A stretch of DNA of 64,000 nt from Kuschelorhynchus macadamiae (Eukaryota > Arthropoda > Insecta > Coleoptera > Curculionidae): NCBI GenBank assembly GCA_030620095.1, contig JAUTXW010005211.1, positions 930,001 through 994,000 of the forward strand. Reading direction: 5' to 3'. The notes beneath the pieces are model-generated. The model ran no database searches, was not told where the DNA came from, and saw only the letters and a program-made list of their open reading frames with translations. The position numbers were made by a program, and so were the translations under genes. Positions 36,710 to 47,399 of this stretch are shown here, piece after piece; positions within the stretch are counted from its first letter, which is position 1; each line of letters starts with the position of its first letter.

Positions 36710-37725
36710 TGTAATCTAAATGCTAATTCAAGCTACGTGCTTATATAGTAGTCGTGTGCGGTGATGCGTAAAGTCTCCGCTCCCTGGTTACCTGAACCGT
36801 GAAATTGTAGGAGGTCTGTTTGAGCTAGAAGTTCCTTCCATATATTTGGAATATCAAAATTAGGCTTATTGATTGATTCCTTTCTATGAGAGCTACTTCT
36901 ATAAAGTTTCGTTTCCGCCAGTGCTGCTCCCTATGCAACATTTTAGCTTCCGATCACTCCATCCGGTGTTGGTTCCGCTATGCCCGATTTTGACGTTTCT
37001 CCCTTTTGAGTATGATTAAAACGCTCCTTCACTCTTATATTAAGAGTTTGTCTCTCCCATGTACGAGTCACAACATTCATATTGGATTTGGTATACCTAA
37101 GCCAGAGTTTTGGCTTGATTTGAGCAGTATTTATTTCGCGCTCTTCGAACCACTCCATATAAATATTAACAACAACCGGACAGAGGGATGACCCCATTGG
37201 AAGGCCATCAGCTTCATCTATCTTTCACTTAAAAGTAGGAGTTACGGAGACAGCATTCTAATAGTTCCAGCACACCATCCAGACGCAACATCGTTAGTTC
37301 AAAGAGTGTTTCGTCCTCCCTCAACTTTTTCCTAATTAATGATTCACATATCGGAACATTGTTCGAATTTTGAACAAATGAATTCGTCTTACGTTGTAAA
37401 GGTTGACTGATCTCTAATAAAAATTTGGCTAAAGCATTTATTGGTGAGTCCCTGGAACTAGTAATTGGTCTCAGAGGCATGTTCGGCTTGAGGATCTTTG
37501 GCAAACCATAGAGATGAGGTGGCTTGCTGTAATATGGCGTTAACGGGCTACATATCCTATCTGGGATGTAGGCACTATATTTTTTCAATTTCCTGTATGC
37601 CTAGCTTTCAATTGCGCTTGTGGGATCCTTTGATAGTATTTTATAGTTTCCTTTTGTCAAGACTTCTTCGATCTTCTGGTCCTATATTTTGATGTCCATA
37701 ACTACTGTAGCATTCGAAACCATCA
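36710..37725 (-). pseudogene. Penelope-like element fragment B with internal deletion
   Basis: Minus strand: VVMDIKI, KIEEVLTKGNYKILSKDPTS, PPHLYGLPKILKPNMPLRPI (RT fingers), LAKFLLEISQPL, then GSSLCPVVVNIYMEWFEERE (RT). After KLWLRY the frame jumps directly into SNMNVVTRTWERQ, i.e. the GIY-YIG part, so the YVDD box and the linker are deleted. The deletion fuses the two domains in one open frame (37197-36943). Confidence 0.8.
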
Positions 37726-39310
37726 GACAAGAAGAGCGACGGAGTCTTGAAGAAACAAAACTACATTGATTTGCCAAAGGTCCACAAGCCGAACGTGCCT
37801 CTGAGAACAATTACTAGTTCCAGGGGACTCCTCAGTAAATACTTTAGCCAAATTTGTGTTAGAGATCATTCAACCTTTACAAGGTAAGGCGTTTTTTGTT
37901 CAAAATTCGAATTTTGAATTGTTAATATTCTTAACGACATTTCTCTATTCTTAAAGACATGCAATTAGGGCAAAAAGACAAATTTGTTAGTTTTGATATA
38001 GAAAGTTTATACACAAATGTTTCGATATGTGAATCATTATACATAATTAGGCAAAAGTTGAGGTAAAACAAAACACTCTTTGAACGAACGACGGTGCCTC
38101 TAAATGGTGTGATGGAACTATTGGAATGCTGTCTCCGTAATTCCTACTTTCAAGTTAAAGGTTTTTCTCACAAGATGATGACCTTCCAACGGGGTCATCC
38201 CCCTTTCCGGTGGTAGCCAATATTTTTATGGAGGGGATCGAAGAGCACGGAATAAATACTGCTCAAATAAACCCTAAACTTTGGCTTATTATTTAGACTG
38301 CAAATGACAATCATTTGACAAAATTTTTCTATCACTTAAATAGCATAAGAACATGTATTAAGTTTACAATGGAGGAAGAGGAAAATTCTTGTTAAGCGAT
38401 TTGCAGAGGGCATCAGAACTACAGTGTACTGAAAACACACACTGGACAATATCTCAACCAGCGTTCTAACCATTCTATACCAACAAAAAGAGGGCATCAT
38501 AAGAATTCTTTACAACAGAGCTGTAACAACTTGTAATAATACGATGGACCTTGAGGCAGAAATTGAAAACATAAAAAAAAGATCTGTTGCAGAATGGTTA
38601 CTCTGAATGGTTAATAAATCAAATATCAAAATTACAAAGTGATCATCATACTACGACACATTCCGATCTACAAGAAAAACTACCATTTCTCACAATACCC
38701 TACATTAAGAGAACATCTGAAAAAATTCGGAGAATAGCTAGGGATTTCATCAAAACCGCTTTAAAATCGGGAAATACGTTCAGAAGTCTTCTGACAAAAA
38801 GTAAGCCAAAGGACATTGATACGAAAAAAGAATGTATTTACCAAATCCAGTGTGAATGTGGTGACTCGTACATTGGAGAGACAAAACGCCCTTTTACTAT
38901 AAGAGTCAAGGAACATTTTAATTGTACTCAAAAGAGAGAGACGTCAAAATCGGGCATAGCGGAACACGGCTGTTGAAACCAACACCGGATGCAGTGGTCG
39001 GAGACTAAATTTAAAACCAGCTTTCCCAGAAAAGAATCAAGGCATATTCAGTAAGCCTAGCGTCGATATTCCAAATCCTATATAGAAGCGGCTTCTAGCT
39101 TAAACTGATCTAAAACTTCACGGTTCAGGTAACCAGGGGGTGGTTACCCGAACACAACAGCGCATCACCGTATACGACTAGTATACAGGCCCGTAGCTTT
39201 AGAATTACCATTTAGTTTACACTTGAAAATCATTGAGGATAGTTACCATTCGAAACGTTGTGTAACCAAAATAATAAAGACAATGTAAGTCCGACAGCAG
39301 AACGAGTTTA
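37726..39310 (+). pseudogene. Penelope-like element fragment C (inverted to A and B)
   Basis: Plus strand, broken: a YIDLPKVHKPNVPLRTITSS frame (from about 37765), LAKFVLEIIQPLQGK, VVANIFMEGIEEHGINTAQI, a damaged YVDD region, FTMEEEENS, then an open frame 38587-38976 with the linker (HSDLQEKLPFLTIPYIKRT, KIRRIARDF), IQCECGDSYIGETKRP (GIY-YIG core) and VKEHFN. It ends with the CGAAACGTTG terminal block at 39259. It abuts fragment B head to head near 37725. Confidence 0.85.
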
Positions 39311-39557
39311 GTGAACATTCTACATTGTCTACCACCTTCAAACAAACCTTTAAGATTGGTCACGGTTAACCGAGAAAACAACATTTTGAGTAAGCGGTCC
39401 GATCATTTAACAAAAGTTCGATTAACCTATTCGTGAGTCCTCTCCCCGAATCAACAATAGAAAATTATAAGCTCGGACCCCCCGGAACACAATCGGTTAA
39501 GTTTTAAATAACCAGTTATCCGGTCACGATTAATAATTTTGTCAGCCCAACTACCAG

Positions 39558-40040
39558 CGACAGGATTTTGTTTAAGAGTCTCAGTTTATACAAGTTTTCA
39601 AAACTCTGGTCTTAAAAAATAAGTTTTATAATTTCTATAAGGTAAGGAAGGTAACATTTCTACAACTGTCTGGTTTAACATTCCAGGAGATTGACAAATG
39701 TCATCATCTTTTTAATTATTTAGTATTTACTATACAAAAGTGGGGTGAGGACCTTTTTTTTAAGCGAAATACTACTTTTTAAATATCGGTTAGTACCGGA
39801 AAGATCGGAGGATATACCTTACAGTGCGCCCAATTACCTTTTTACTAAATCATTTCAAAGTTATCGTGCAAACTCTCTGGAAAGAAGGTTTAAAATGGCG
39901 TTATTGCATAATTTCTATTTTTCTAATATGTTCGCTGTGCGAATAGCACGACACTAATTGAACACTTCTTAATTAAAATTAGCGAAAACATCCCGAAGTT
40001 ATCGGTTATAATAACATAATGGCAAAAAAAAATTACCAGT
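39558..40040. other. Short intergenic stretch
   Basis: An open frame at 39745-39957 has no recognisable domain; nothing else is seen. Confidence 0.4.
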
Positions 40041-40041
40041 A

Positions 40042-41283
40042 ATTCGGAAAAAAAATGCGTGTTACTTGAAAAGTGCACGAGCTTATTTTCTTTGTTTTAT
40101 AGCGCAAAGAGCCCGCAGGAAGTTAGTCTTTGGTGCCCGCATCATATTCGGTAGAAAATTTCTCTGATAAAAAGAAACAACAATGTATTGACAAGTTTGG
40201 TTTGAATTACTTCAACTGTCAGTACAAGTACTGTTACTTAACGTGGAAGGGGCTTGATGCTACAAGTTAGGGCCCATTTCTGATCTTTTCATCTTATCTA
40301 CAATTGTTTGATGATGTTCGTGGTTCATTTAAAGGTACGGAACAATCGATTTGGAGTTGATGTGTCCTGTAAGTTCTTGCTCGGAAACTCCCCTTTTAGG
40401 CAATTTTGAAACTGTAGTAGCCCTTAACGAATAATTCACAATTTTTCTATTTTTTATATTTAATCCAACTTTTTCTGTTTGTTTTGCTAGTTTATTTTTG
40501 CCAATAGAGGTGTTCTTATACCATCGAGTGCTACTTTTTCCAATACTTATTAGCAGTTAGTTAGTTCATTTTTAATATCTTCACGTTTTAGGAAACTAAC
40601 TTGACTAGGACAAAGCTTCGGATTTTTTCTGTTAATCACTAGCCACTTGGAAGAAGCACACTGTTTTGATCCATGAGTCGGTTTCGTAAAAATAGGATTG
40701 TATATATTCAATTGTTCCCATTTTTTTGTCCAATACTATTGAGTTTTTCTTTAAAGAGACATTTTTGCGCCATTATTCGTTCTGCACCTTGCCATGCCAA
40801 CTTATATGAAAGCACAAATAATAAGTTCTTTTGCAAACCGTCAGGGGTGTTCTCATCATGGCTATCCACTAATAACTTTAGCTCCTCATACTTCAGAAAA
40901 GCAAAACTTACTTTTCTTTTAGTCTCCTGTTTCTGCAAATCATGCCGCTTAGCATCCCTTGCTTCTCTCACCGATTTAAATTGCTTGCTCAAAAGGATTT
41001 ATTATAAGCTCCAGTCCTTAAAGGCAAGCTGGGCAACTGGAGTATCCTGCTGAAAGCTGCAGCCTCTGAATGAACAAAACTCCATAAACTGCTTTCACAC
41101 AAATGACTTATTTTCTTGGTGATGAGTTTTGTGTAAATGTGCCATTTTTTAAGTAAAATAAGAGAGTTATTAATTGCAACGAAAATTACTGATGTAAAAT
41201 TGATTACTTTGTATTTTGTTTAGTCCGATAGTTTTATGTCTTTGCTTAAAAAACATGATTAAATCATGTTTTTTTAAGCAAAG
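40042..41283 (-). pseudogene. Crypton-like tyrosine recombinase relic, copy 2
   Basis: More complete than copy 1. Minus strand: 40992-40708 reads QFKSVREARDAKRHDLQKQE, YEELKLLVDSHDENTPDGLQ and LSYKLAWQGAE; a shifted frame gives NIYNPIFTKPTHGSK and SSKWLVINRKNPKLCP; then 40499-40329 reads NKLAKQTEKVGLNIKNRK, VNYSLRATTVSKLPKRGVSE, TGHINSKSIVPYL and a stop. The last block matches the C-terminal tyrosine-recombinase core of Cryptons (family NHSLRATxxxxLxxxGVSE and TGHxSxxSLxxY): the Arg of H-x-x-R and the final Tyr are present, but His reads Tyr and the first Arg reads Gln. The right end carries a 44-bp palindrome. Confidence 0.65.
41240..41283. repeat. 44-bp near-perfect palindrome
   Basis: CTTTGCTTAAAAAACATGATT, one A, and then its inverse with one extra T. 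It marks the right edge of the duplicated Crypton-like segment; in copy 1 (36681-36709) the second arm is cut short. Confidence 0.9.
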
Positions 41284-41820
41284 CTCCACGATATTTTAAA
41301 ACCTACGTCATACAATGGAATTTCAGTGTGTAATTGTCACCTAGTGTGGAATTGTCAGTGTAATTCGGTAAAAAATTTCTCTTATGGAGGATTTTGTATG
41401 TGAGAAAAATTTTTGGGATACATAGATAAAAAATACTTAGGGTCGAATTGAGAACCTCCTTTATTTTATATCTATGGCTATGACGTCTAGAATTTCCGAT
41501 AGAATGCTACTCAGAGGATTTCGATACGACTTTCAGAATGCCGACCGATGGACAAGTGTGGGTTATACAAATTAACACTACGTGTTTTATTGCTTTCTGC
41601 AAAAATTATTTTCCATCCGAGACGGATCAGTGTGGTGTAAGCTTTATCAGTCTGTTGAGCCTTGTCTTGAAAATATTTCTCAATATCATTTACTGCATTT
41701 ATAAAAGACAGTTGGAAAACATTACAGATATTTAATTCGGCCTCAGAAATGGTCTCGTAGTGAGAGAGACTCTGTTCAGCATTCAGGTGCTCATACAAAC
41801 GGCGAGAGATCTCAATGTAG
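41284..41820. other. Unassigned stretch
   Basis: A minus-strand open frame 41798-41511 (95 codons, NAVNDIEKYFQDKAQQTDKA within) has no recognised family. It may belong to the LINE relic to its right. Confidence 0.35.
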
Positions 41821-41824
41821 ATAT

Positions 41825-42060
41825 TTTCGTATGCTTATAAGACTTCGATAATGCCTTCGATAGAATACAGCCCAAAAGATTAAATGAAACCCTACAAAAC
41901 CAACATCGGTGACAAATATATTAACAACTTTATGCCACAAAACCAAACAATCTGTATCGAGAGCCAAACATCAGTAAAATTCGTAATAAAATGAGACATG
42001 CGACATTGATGCGTACCTACTATCTCCTATATTATTTAATGTATCTTAAAGACGTGAAAC
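41825..42060 (+). pseudogene. LINE reverse transcriptase scrap
   Basis: Plus strand: DFDNAFDRIQPKRLNETLQN matches the D-x-x-x-A-F-D-R box (RT motif A) of non-LTR retrotransposons, followed after frame changes by KYINNF, TKQSVSRAK and DMRHWCVPT, a decayed GxRQGCxLSP. RTE-like but too short to be sure. Confidence 0.5.
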
Positions 42061-42388
42061 AGGGAGTATTTATTTATTTATTTATTTATTTAATACTTAT
42101 ACTTACAGAGCTATTAACTCCAAATAGTACAAACTTATACATAATTAAACATTAATACTAAGTACTACATAAGTTGCAAATACAGATCTTTAATATCTAC
42201 CTAAAAAATTAAGCTGCTACTTGTTCTAATCTATTTGTAAGTCGACCCTTAAATGTACACTATTTAAAGCGGAAAAGGTCTAGATTTACAAAATGGTCAT
42301 TATAATTTTTCATCAGTCTATGTGAGAAACACTGAATGCCACAGTTAGTACGGTGATGTTGAGTGTGAAAAAGTTGTCTACTTCGGGT

Positions 42389-43340
42389 TTATCTATGAGG
42401 TATGTGCAGTTGAATATATGAAAGTATCTCACTGCAATCCATCTGGCCGTTAACTAATTTGTGTAGAAACAATGCCATTGCAACCTTTCGTCGTCTTTCA
42501 AGACTGTCCATGCCAACCAATTGAATGCGTGTCACATATGCCACATTTTTGTATGGAAATCTTAACTTGAACAACAAGAATTTGACAAACTTATTCTGAA
42601 CGCGCTCAAGACGTTGAATATGACAGTTATAGACTGGACTCCATATGACACTACAGTACTCTAAAATACTACGAACTAAACAGTTACATAAACATTTACT
42701 TCGTCTCAAAAAACCTAGCATTCTTGTGGCTTTTAAACATATGTTTTCTATGTGCTCATTGAAACTGAGGTCGCTGCTAAAAATAACACCTAAATCGTTA
42801 AAACTATGTACACTTTGCAACGGAGAACTCTTTATAGAATACTGGTACTTCACAGGATTCCTACATTTGGAAAAGCACATGACTTTACATTTTGTTACAT
42901 TAATTTCAAGAGTTTTGTTCAAACCAATGTGCCAGACTATCCAAGTCCTTTTGAATCTCCAAACAATCTAACAAAGAGTCCACACTGCAAAACAGCTTGA
43001 GGTCGTCCGCGTATAACAGACATCTCCCTTTATTTAAAACAGACGGAACACTATTCACAAACAAATTAAACAATATTGGACCCAAGTGTGAGCCCTGCGG
43101 AATTCACGAAGAAACCGTTATTTCGTGCGACACTACACTTCCCAACTTGACACACTGCCGACGATCCATCAAGTAGGACTCGATCCAGTTGATGTAGGAT
43201 GATTTGATTCCTAGCGCTGAGAGCTTCCCGACAAGTAACCCATGATCGACTCTGTCGAAGGCCTTTGATAGGTCTGTGTAAATGACGTCCACTTGAGAGC
43301 GATTTTCCACACTACTCTATACATAGTCTTGAAACACTGC
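42389..43340 (-). pseudogene. LINE reverse transcriptase, palm to C-terminal domain
   Basis: 43310-43104 reads VIYTDLSKAFDRVDHGLL (motif A with catalytic Asp) and SYLMDRRQCVKLG; the GxPQGSHLGPILF block follows in another frame at ~43080; LLYADDLKLF (YADD, motif C) lies at ~43010; 42922-42389 encodes ECSVIWSP-like SILEYCSVIWSPVYNCHI and LERVQNKFVKFL, the conserved region after the palm in CR1/Jockey-group elements. Frameshifts separate the blocks. Confidence 0.88.
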
Positions 43341-43365
43341 CAGGTTGGTAGCCGTTGATCTGCCT

Positions 43366-43730
43366 TTAAAAAAAACCATGCTGTTCTGGTGATATATGAT
43401 GTTTAAAGTTATCGGAGAGCTCATCAGTTACTATTGATTCGAAGACTTTAGATATGACAGGCAGTAAGGAAACACCCCTGTAATTTTTCACATCCCTTTT
43501 GGATCCAGAATTAAAAATGGGCACTATCCAAGAGAACTTCCACACCGATGGAAAGTGGCCGTTGTTAAACGACGCTTGATAAATCATGCTAAGAAGGCCA
43601 GCCAATGACTCGCAGCACTTCCTCAGAAGTTCGGCCGGAATCCCATCGGAGCCGAGACTCTTACCCACCTCAAGAGTCTTCAGCTTTTGTAGGACCTCTG
43701 TAGGCGTAAAAAAGTGATTTATGAGGGAGA
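43366..43730 (-). pseudogene. LINE reverse transcriptase, fingers
   Basis: GKSLGSDGIPAELLRKCCES, FPSVWKFSWIVPIFNSGSKR, VKNYRGVSLLPVISKVFE and ISPEQHGF: the N-terminal RT blocks with Arg-Pro replaced by Arg-Gly in NYRP. Continuous with the upstream frame after a stop near 43770. Confidence 0.88.
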
Positions 43731-43767
43731 CACACCCGGACAGCTGCGTTTGTTCATCTATCCGAAC

Positions 43768-44916
43768 TTATGAGCCCTTGTAACAAGTTTGGAAGTGATC
43801 TGCAAAGGCGTCTGCTATTTCTTTAGGTGACTGCCTGATCCTTGCATTATATTCCATAGTTTTGGGAATACCGTGATCTCTCCTCAAAGAATTTACATAC
43901 GACCAGAAATACTTTATGTTTGTTGGAACCATAACTGTGTTGGAAACATACATGAGGTAATCAAATTCAATCAAGTATTTAGATTCCCTTTGCAGACTAG
44001 AATATTTTACATAATCTTGTCGAAGCCTGGAAGATCTGTACCTTTGGTATGCCTTGTTCTTTCGGTCAATCAGCTTCTTAGTCTTCGCAGAATACCACCT
44101 GAGAAACTTGTTGCGATGTTTGCGAACTTTGGGCACGAATTTGTCAATGGCCTCAAACAAGATCTGGTAGAACATTTTGACAGAATAGTCAACATCGGTA
44201 CAATTCTCCAACCACCTCCAGTCAATGTTTAGAAAATCATTATTTAGACCATCATAATTAGCTCTATGATAGTTATAAAATATCTCTCTATCGTCGTCCA
44301 AAGTAGAAGGGGTAGCTAAAGAAAACTTCATTTCAAATGGAATATGATGTTGTACAATATGACTCAATGGTGCATGAGCCACCTCCAATGAAAACTCGGA
44401 GAAGTCATCGCTGAAAGTTAGATCGAGATACTTGTCAAACTCGTTAGGCAAATGATTTTGTTGCTGTAACTAATTGAGAAACATTCCGTTTATAAGAATT
44501 TCTGCTTTTTCTGAAGATAAATTGGTAGGCACCAAAACGTCGTCTTCTCTAAGCCACTTAACCATTGGCAAATTAAAGTCTCCTGTAATTATTAGTTTAG
44601 CTTTTTTGTATCTGTTTCTAATAGCTTCCGTTGGTTCTACAAAATGCTTGTATGATGCTACCGATGAATTGGGAGGAAAGTACACACATCCAGTAATAAT
44701 GGTTGATACACCTATGCGAGTCGATACCCACACATCATCAAATAAGGAATTATCAGAGCCCTGTAATTTGGTAGATCTATAACAGGATTTGACAGCAATT
44801 AAGACACCTCCGCCTCTCGTACAATTTAAAACATCATAATTTCTATCTGATCTAATATTTGATTCAAGGTACTGTGTATATACACAGTACCTTGAATCAA
44901 ATATTTCTCTCTGCAA
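43768..44916 (-). pseudogene. LINE endonuclease (APE type) and linker
   Basis: Frame 44916-44470 holds FDSRYCVYTQYLESN, CTRGGGVLIAVKS, GCVYFPPNSS and LIITGDFNLPMVKW (GDFN, catalytic Asp and Asn); frame 44451-43768 holds the linker to the RT. The two are separated by stops at ~44460. A perfect 52-bp palindrome lies in the first part. Confidence 0.85.
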
Positions 44917-44945
44917 GTATCCTCAGTAAGCCATGTTTCAGACTG

Positions 44946-46800
44946 TTTCAGACAGAATGTTTTGACTGCAATTCTTGAAAAATATAATTATGTAATATAA
45001 AAGTTATACATTCTCTTTTTGTGACAAAGTCTATAGAACCGTCTTGAGTGCTAACTAGCATTGGAACAAAAGGAACACTCTGCTCATGTAAATATATTAT
45101 AAAGAAATTTTGATATACAGACGAAACCGTCCTACTGGCAACCTTCCAAGACTGAATAGACCAATAAGTCGAGATCGGTGAAAGATATGAGTTGAAACCG
45201 AATAGCACTAAGACATAGGTCATGATTGGAAAAAAAAATATAAACATCAATATCCAGTTTCAGTTCACAGTTTGCAAGATCAATTTAAATAAAGGAACAA
45301 TATCATATATTTAGGATATAATAGTCTAACACTATAACTATTTATTAAAATATATTAATTCATTATTTAAGATTTCTTATGTTATTATGTGCTGGTGTAA
45401 TAAATCAGAATGCAAGAGTGCCTGATTTGTGACAAGAAGAAGCTTCGGAGAGTTTCCCCATTTGTATTGCTTTCTTTCACAATTTCATATTCAGAGTTAT
45501 TAACTTTTCATTATCCATTATTTCTACTCGGTATAAGACACAAATCGTCCTTTTCAACAGAGCAACTGTGAACGAATCCCATTTATAGCCGGTCGTCCAC
45601 TGAATAGATTTTCGTTCAAATGATCTGTGTCAGAAAACGGACGAAAACGTGGAAGTGATCCCATTTCAGTAAATAGCCTTGAAGGTCATTCAGTCATATA
45701 CACTGAATATGAAATCATTCATACGAAAACTCTCGATCTACCCGATGTAAATGGGATTTGTTCTCAGTTGTTTTGGCGTGACAATATATGTGATATACTG
45801 AAAGAAAATAATATATGTTAAAAGTTTTAAGAAAGCAAAAACTTGTCCAGTGAAGTGGCATCTATACAAAATCTTAACGGAATTATTCGTACAACCGTTT
45901 TTGATAGTTAATTAGCTTGGTTATTATTATATAAAATTAATTTTGAAATTATTCCGGGAAGTTATCATAAAATTACTATCATTATAAACATACACAAAAT
46001 TGTTTTTTACTTAAGCGGGCGTTAAAAGTAAACAAGACAAAAGAAACTTAAATTAACTTATAAGATAATACTACAATACCTACAGTAAATGCTTACTTCC
46101 TTTTTAAAATAGTTATATTATTTTTATTGTTGCATCTCATTCCGTGAAAAATATGTAGCTTTATGTACGTCCTAGTTTAGCACAAAAACCAAGATTTCTT
46201 TTGTGTTTTATATATTGAAAATTGAATTTTCAAAATGTAGACAAGATGTCGGCTTGACGATAGCAAGCATTGTTAGATAATACGTCAGAGTAACGCCTTG
46301 TTAATTAAAAAACATCCAAGGAATGAGCCTCGCAATTGAAATTCCTCTTAAAATACGGAGATGCCCTTTCAAATAGCTCTGAATTATCAAATAACAAATT
46401 CCCATGACTCACCATCTTAAACTACGATTTAGTTTTGTGTAAGGCACCAGAGCTTGCCTATAACATGTTTAGGTTAGGTAGGAGGTTATCAAGTTTGTAC
46501 CTATGTATTTTTTTTTTAAGTATGTACATCGATTACTCCAGGCTGTGGTTTGACCAATTTGGGTGGAAATTTCAGGATATTGCCGGATTGAAACCATAGC
46601 AAGCCTATTGAAAAAATGTTAAGAATGACGGAATGGCGCCGTTTTGAATTGTTTACGCGATAGGACATTCAGCGATATATACGTTCACCATATCAGGAAA
46701 AAAGTACGTATTTTGCATATCAGCAACAGACTTTTACAATAAAACTCTTATAAATAAAACTAAAAAGAACGAAATAAATATTTTTATAAAAAAATAACCG
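44946..46800. other. Intergenic stretch, nothing recognised
   Basis: Two short open frames (45250-44948 minus; 45627-45821 plus) have no recognised domain. The minus one is Tyr/Phe-rich and hydrophobic at its start. Confidence 0.4.
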
Positions 46801-46806
46801 ACTTCA

Positions 46807-47034
46807 AAAAAATGCATTAAAAAGTGAAAAATAATATTTTACTCCATCTTAATAATTTTAGTCTGTGAAGTCGGCGCCAAACTAATAAGTCCGTAAGACA
46901 TACTAGTGGTATTAGACATCAAAACACGCAATACATATTTTTGTCATTAAGAATAAGTTTGGGGCCGACTTAACTCAGTAAAATTTTCAAGATGATATGA
47001 AATATTATGTTTTACTTTTTACTGCATTTTTATA
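46807..47034. mobile_element. ~230-bp hairpin MITE
   Basis: Arms of about 80 bp, 46812-46888 and 46950-47030, are inverted copies: AATGCATTAAAAAGT.. GAAGTCGGCGCCAAACT on the left and AGTTTGGGGCCGACTT.. TTTACTGCATTT on the right. A 60-bp loop separates them. No coding capacity. Confidence 0.75.
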
Positions 47035-47339
47035 AATAAAATATAAATACGGGGTGATTATGTGTTCGTTCATCAACTTATTTTTGAAGCCAATTTGATA
47101 CACGAACATTTATAATCACTCATTGAGTAATATCGTTAATTGCAAGTGTAACAATTAATTTCGTATTAATAACTTGTGTTACGACTCTCCTAATAGTTGA
47201 TTGCATGTTGATAAAACTGACTTTATTTTTATCGAATCATTTCTGTAAATCTTGTTTTTTTTATTTTAACTCTTAAAAATGTTTTAATTGTTTAGTTTTA
47301 ACTAATGTTTTAGCCCATACATTTGTTTTTCTTTTCTAG

Positions 47340-47395
47340 CATTTTAGTGTCCTGAGGATGGAACAATAAAATTGCGAAACGTCGACAATTAAAAA
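47340..47395 (+). ncRNA. Hammerhead-like motif of PLE-terminus type
   Basis: TGTC, CTGAGGA, a 17-nt segment, GAAAC, GTC and GACA. CTGAGGA and GAAA match the core (CUGANGA, GAAA), ACGT is a two-pair stem III, and TGTC/GACA can form stem I. Stem II is imperfect (CAAT-AAA-ATTG with a bulge). Likely the remains of a PLE terminus; no PLE protein lies next to it. Confidence 0.4.
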
Positions 47396-47399
47396 AAAG

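Larger units (their letters stand above)
34534..39549. mobile_element. Composite block with hAT-like ends and an 8-bp flanking duplication
   Basis: The left end reads GTAAGGCTGTCAAAAAATAT; the right end inverted reads TGGGCTGACAAAATTATT. Both resemble the CAGGGCTG(T/A)CAAA ends of hAT elements, and both are directly flanked by the 8-mer ACTACCAG (34526-34533 and 39550-39557), the target duplication length of hAT. The 5-kb interior holds three Penelope-like fragments and one Crypton-like segment rather than a hAT transposase. Confidence 0.55.
42066..44945 (-). mobile_element. 5'-truncated non-LTR retrotransposon (CR1/Jockey group)
   Basis: A minus-strand LINE of about 2.9 kb. It starts inside the endonuclease domain (ETWLTEDTC at ~44930), runs through the reverse transcriptase to the C-terminal domain, and ends in a (TTTA)n tail at 42066-42092, written as ATTT on the plus strand. 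The 5' truncation is the normal outcome of target-primed reverse transcription. Confidence 0.88.

Noticed and set aside
42645..43000. Plus-strand frames of 64-108 codons
   Set aside because: Shadows of the minus-strand LINE reverse transcriptase.
44473..44782. Plus-strand 102-codon frame
   Set aside because: Antisense of the LINE endonuclease, whose GDFN motif is on the minus strand.
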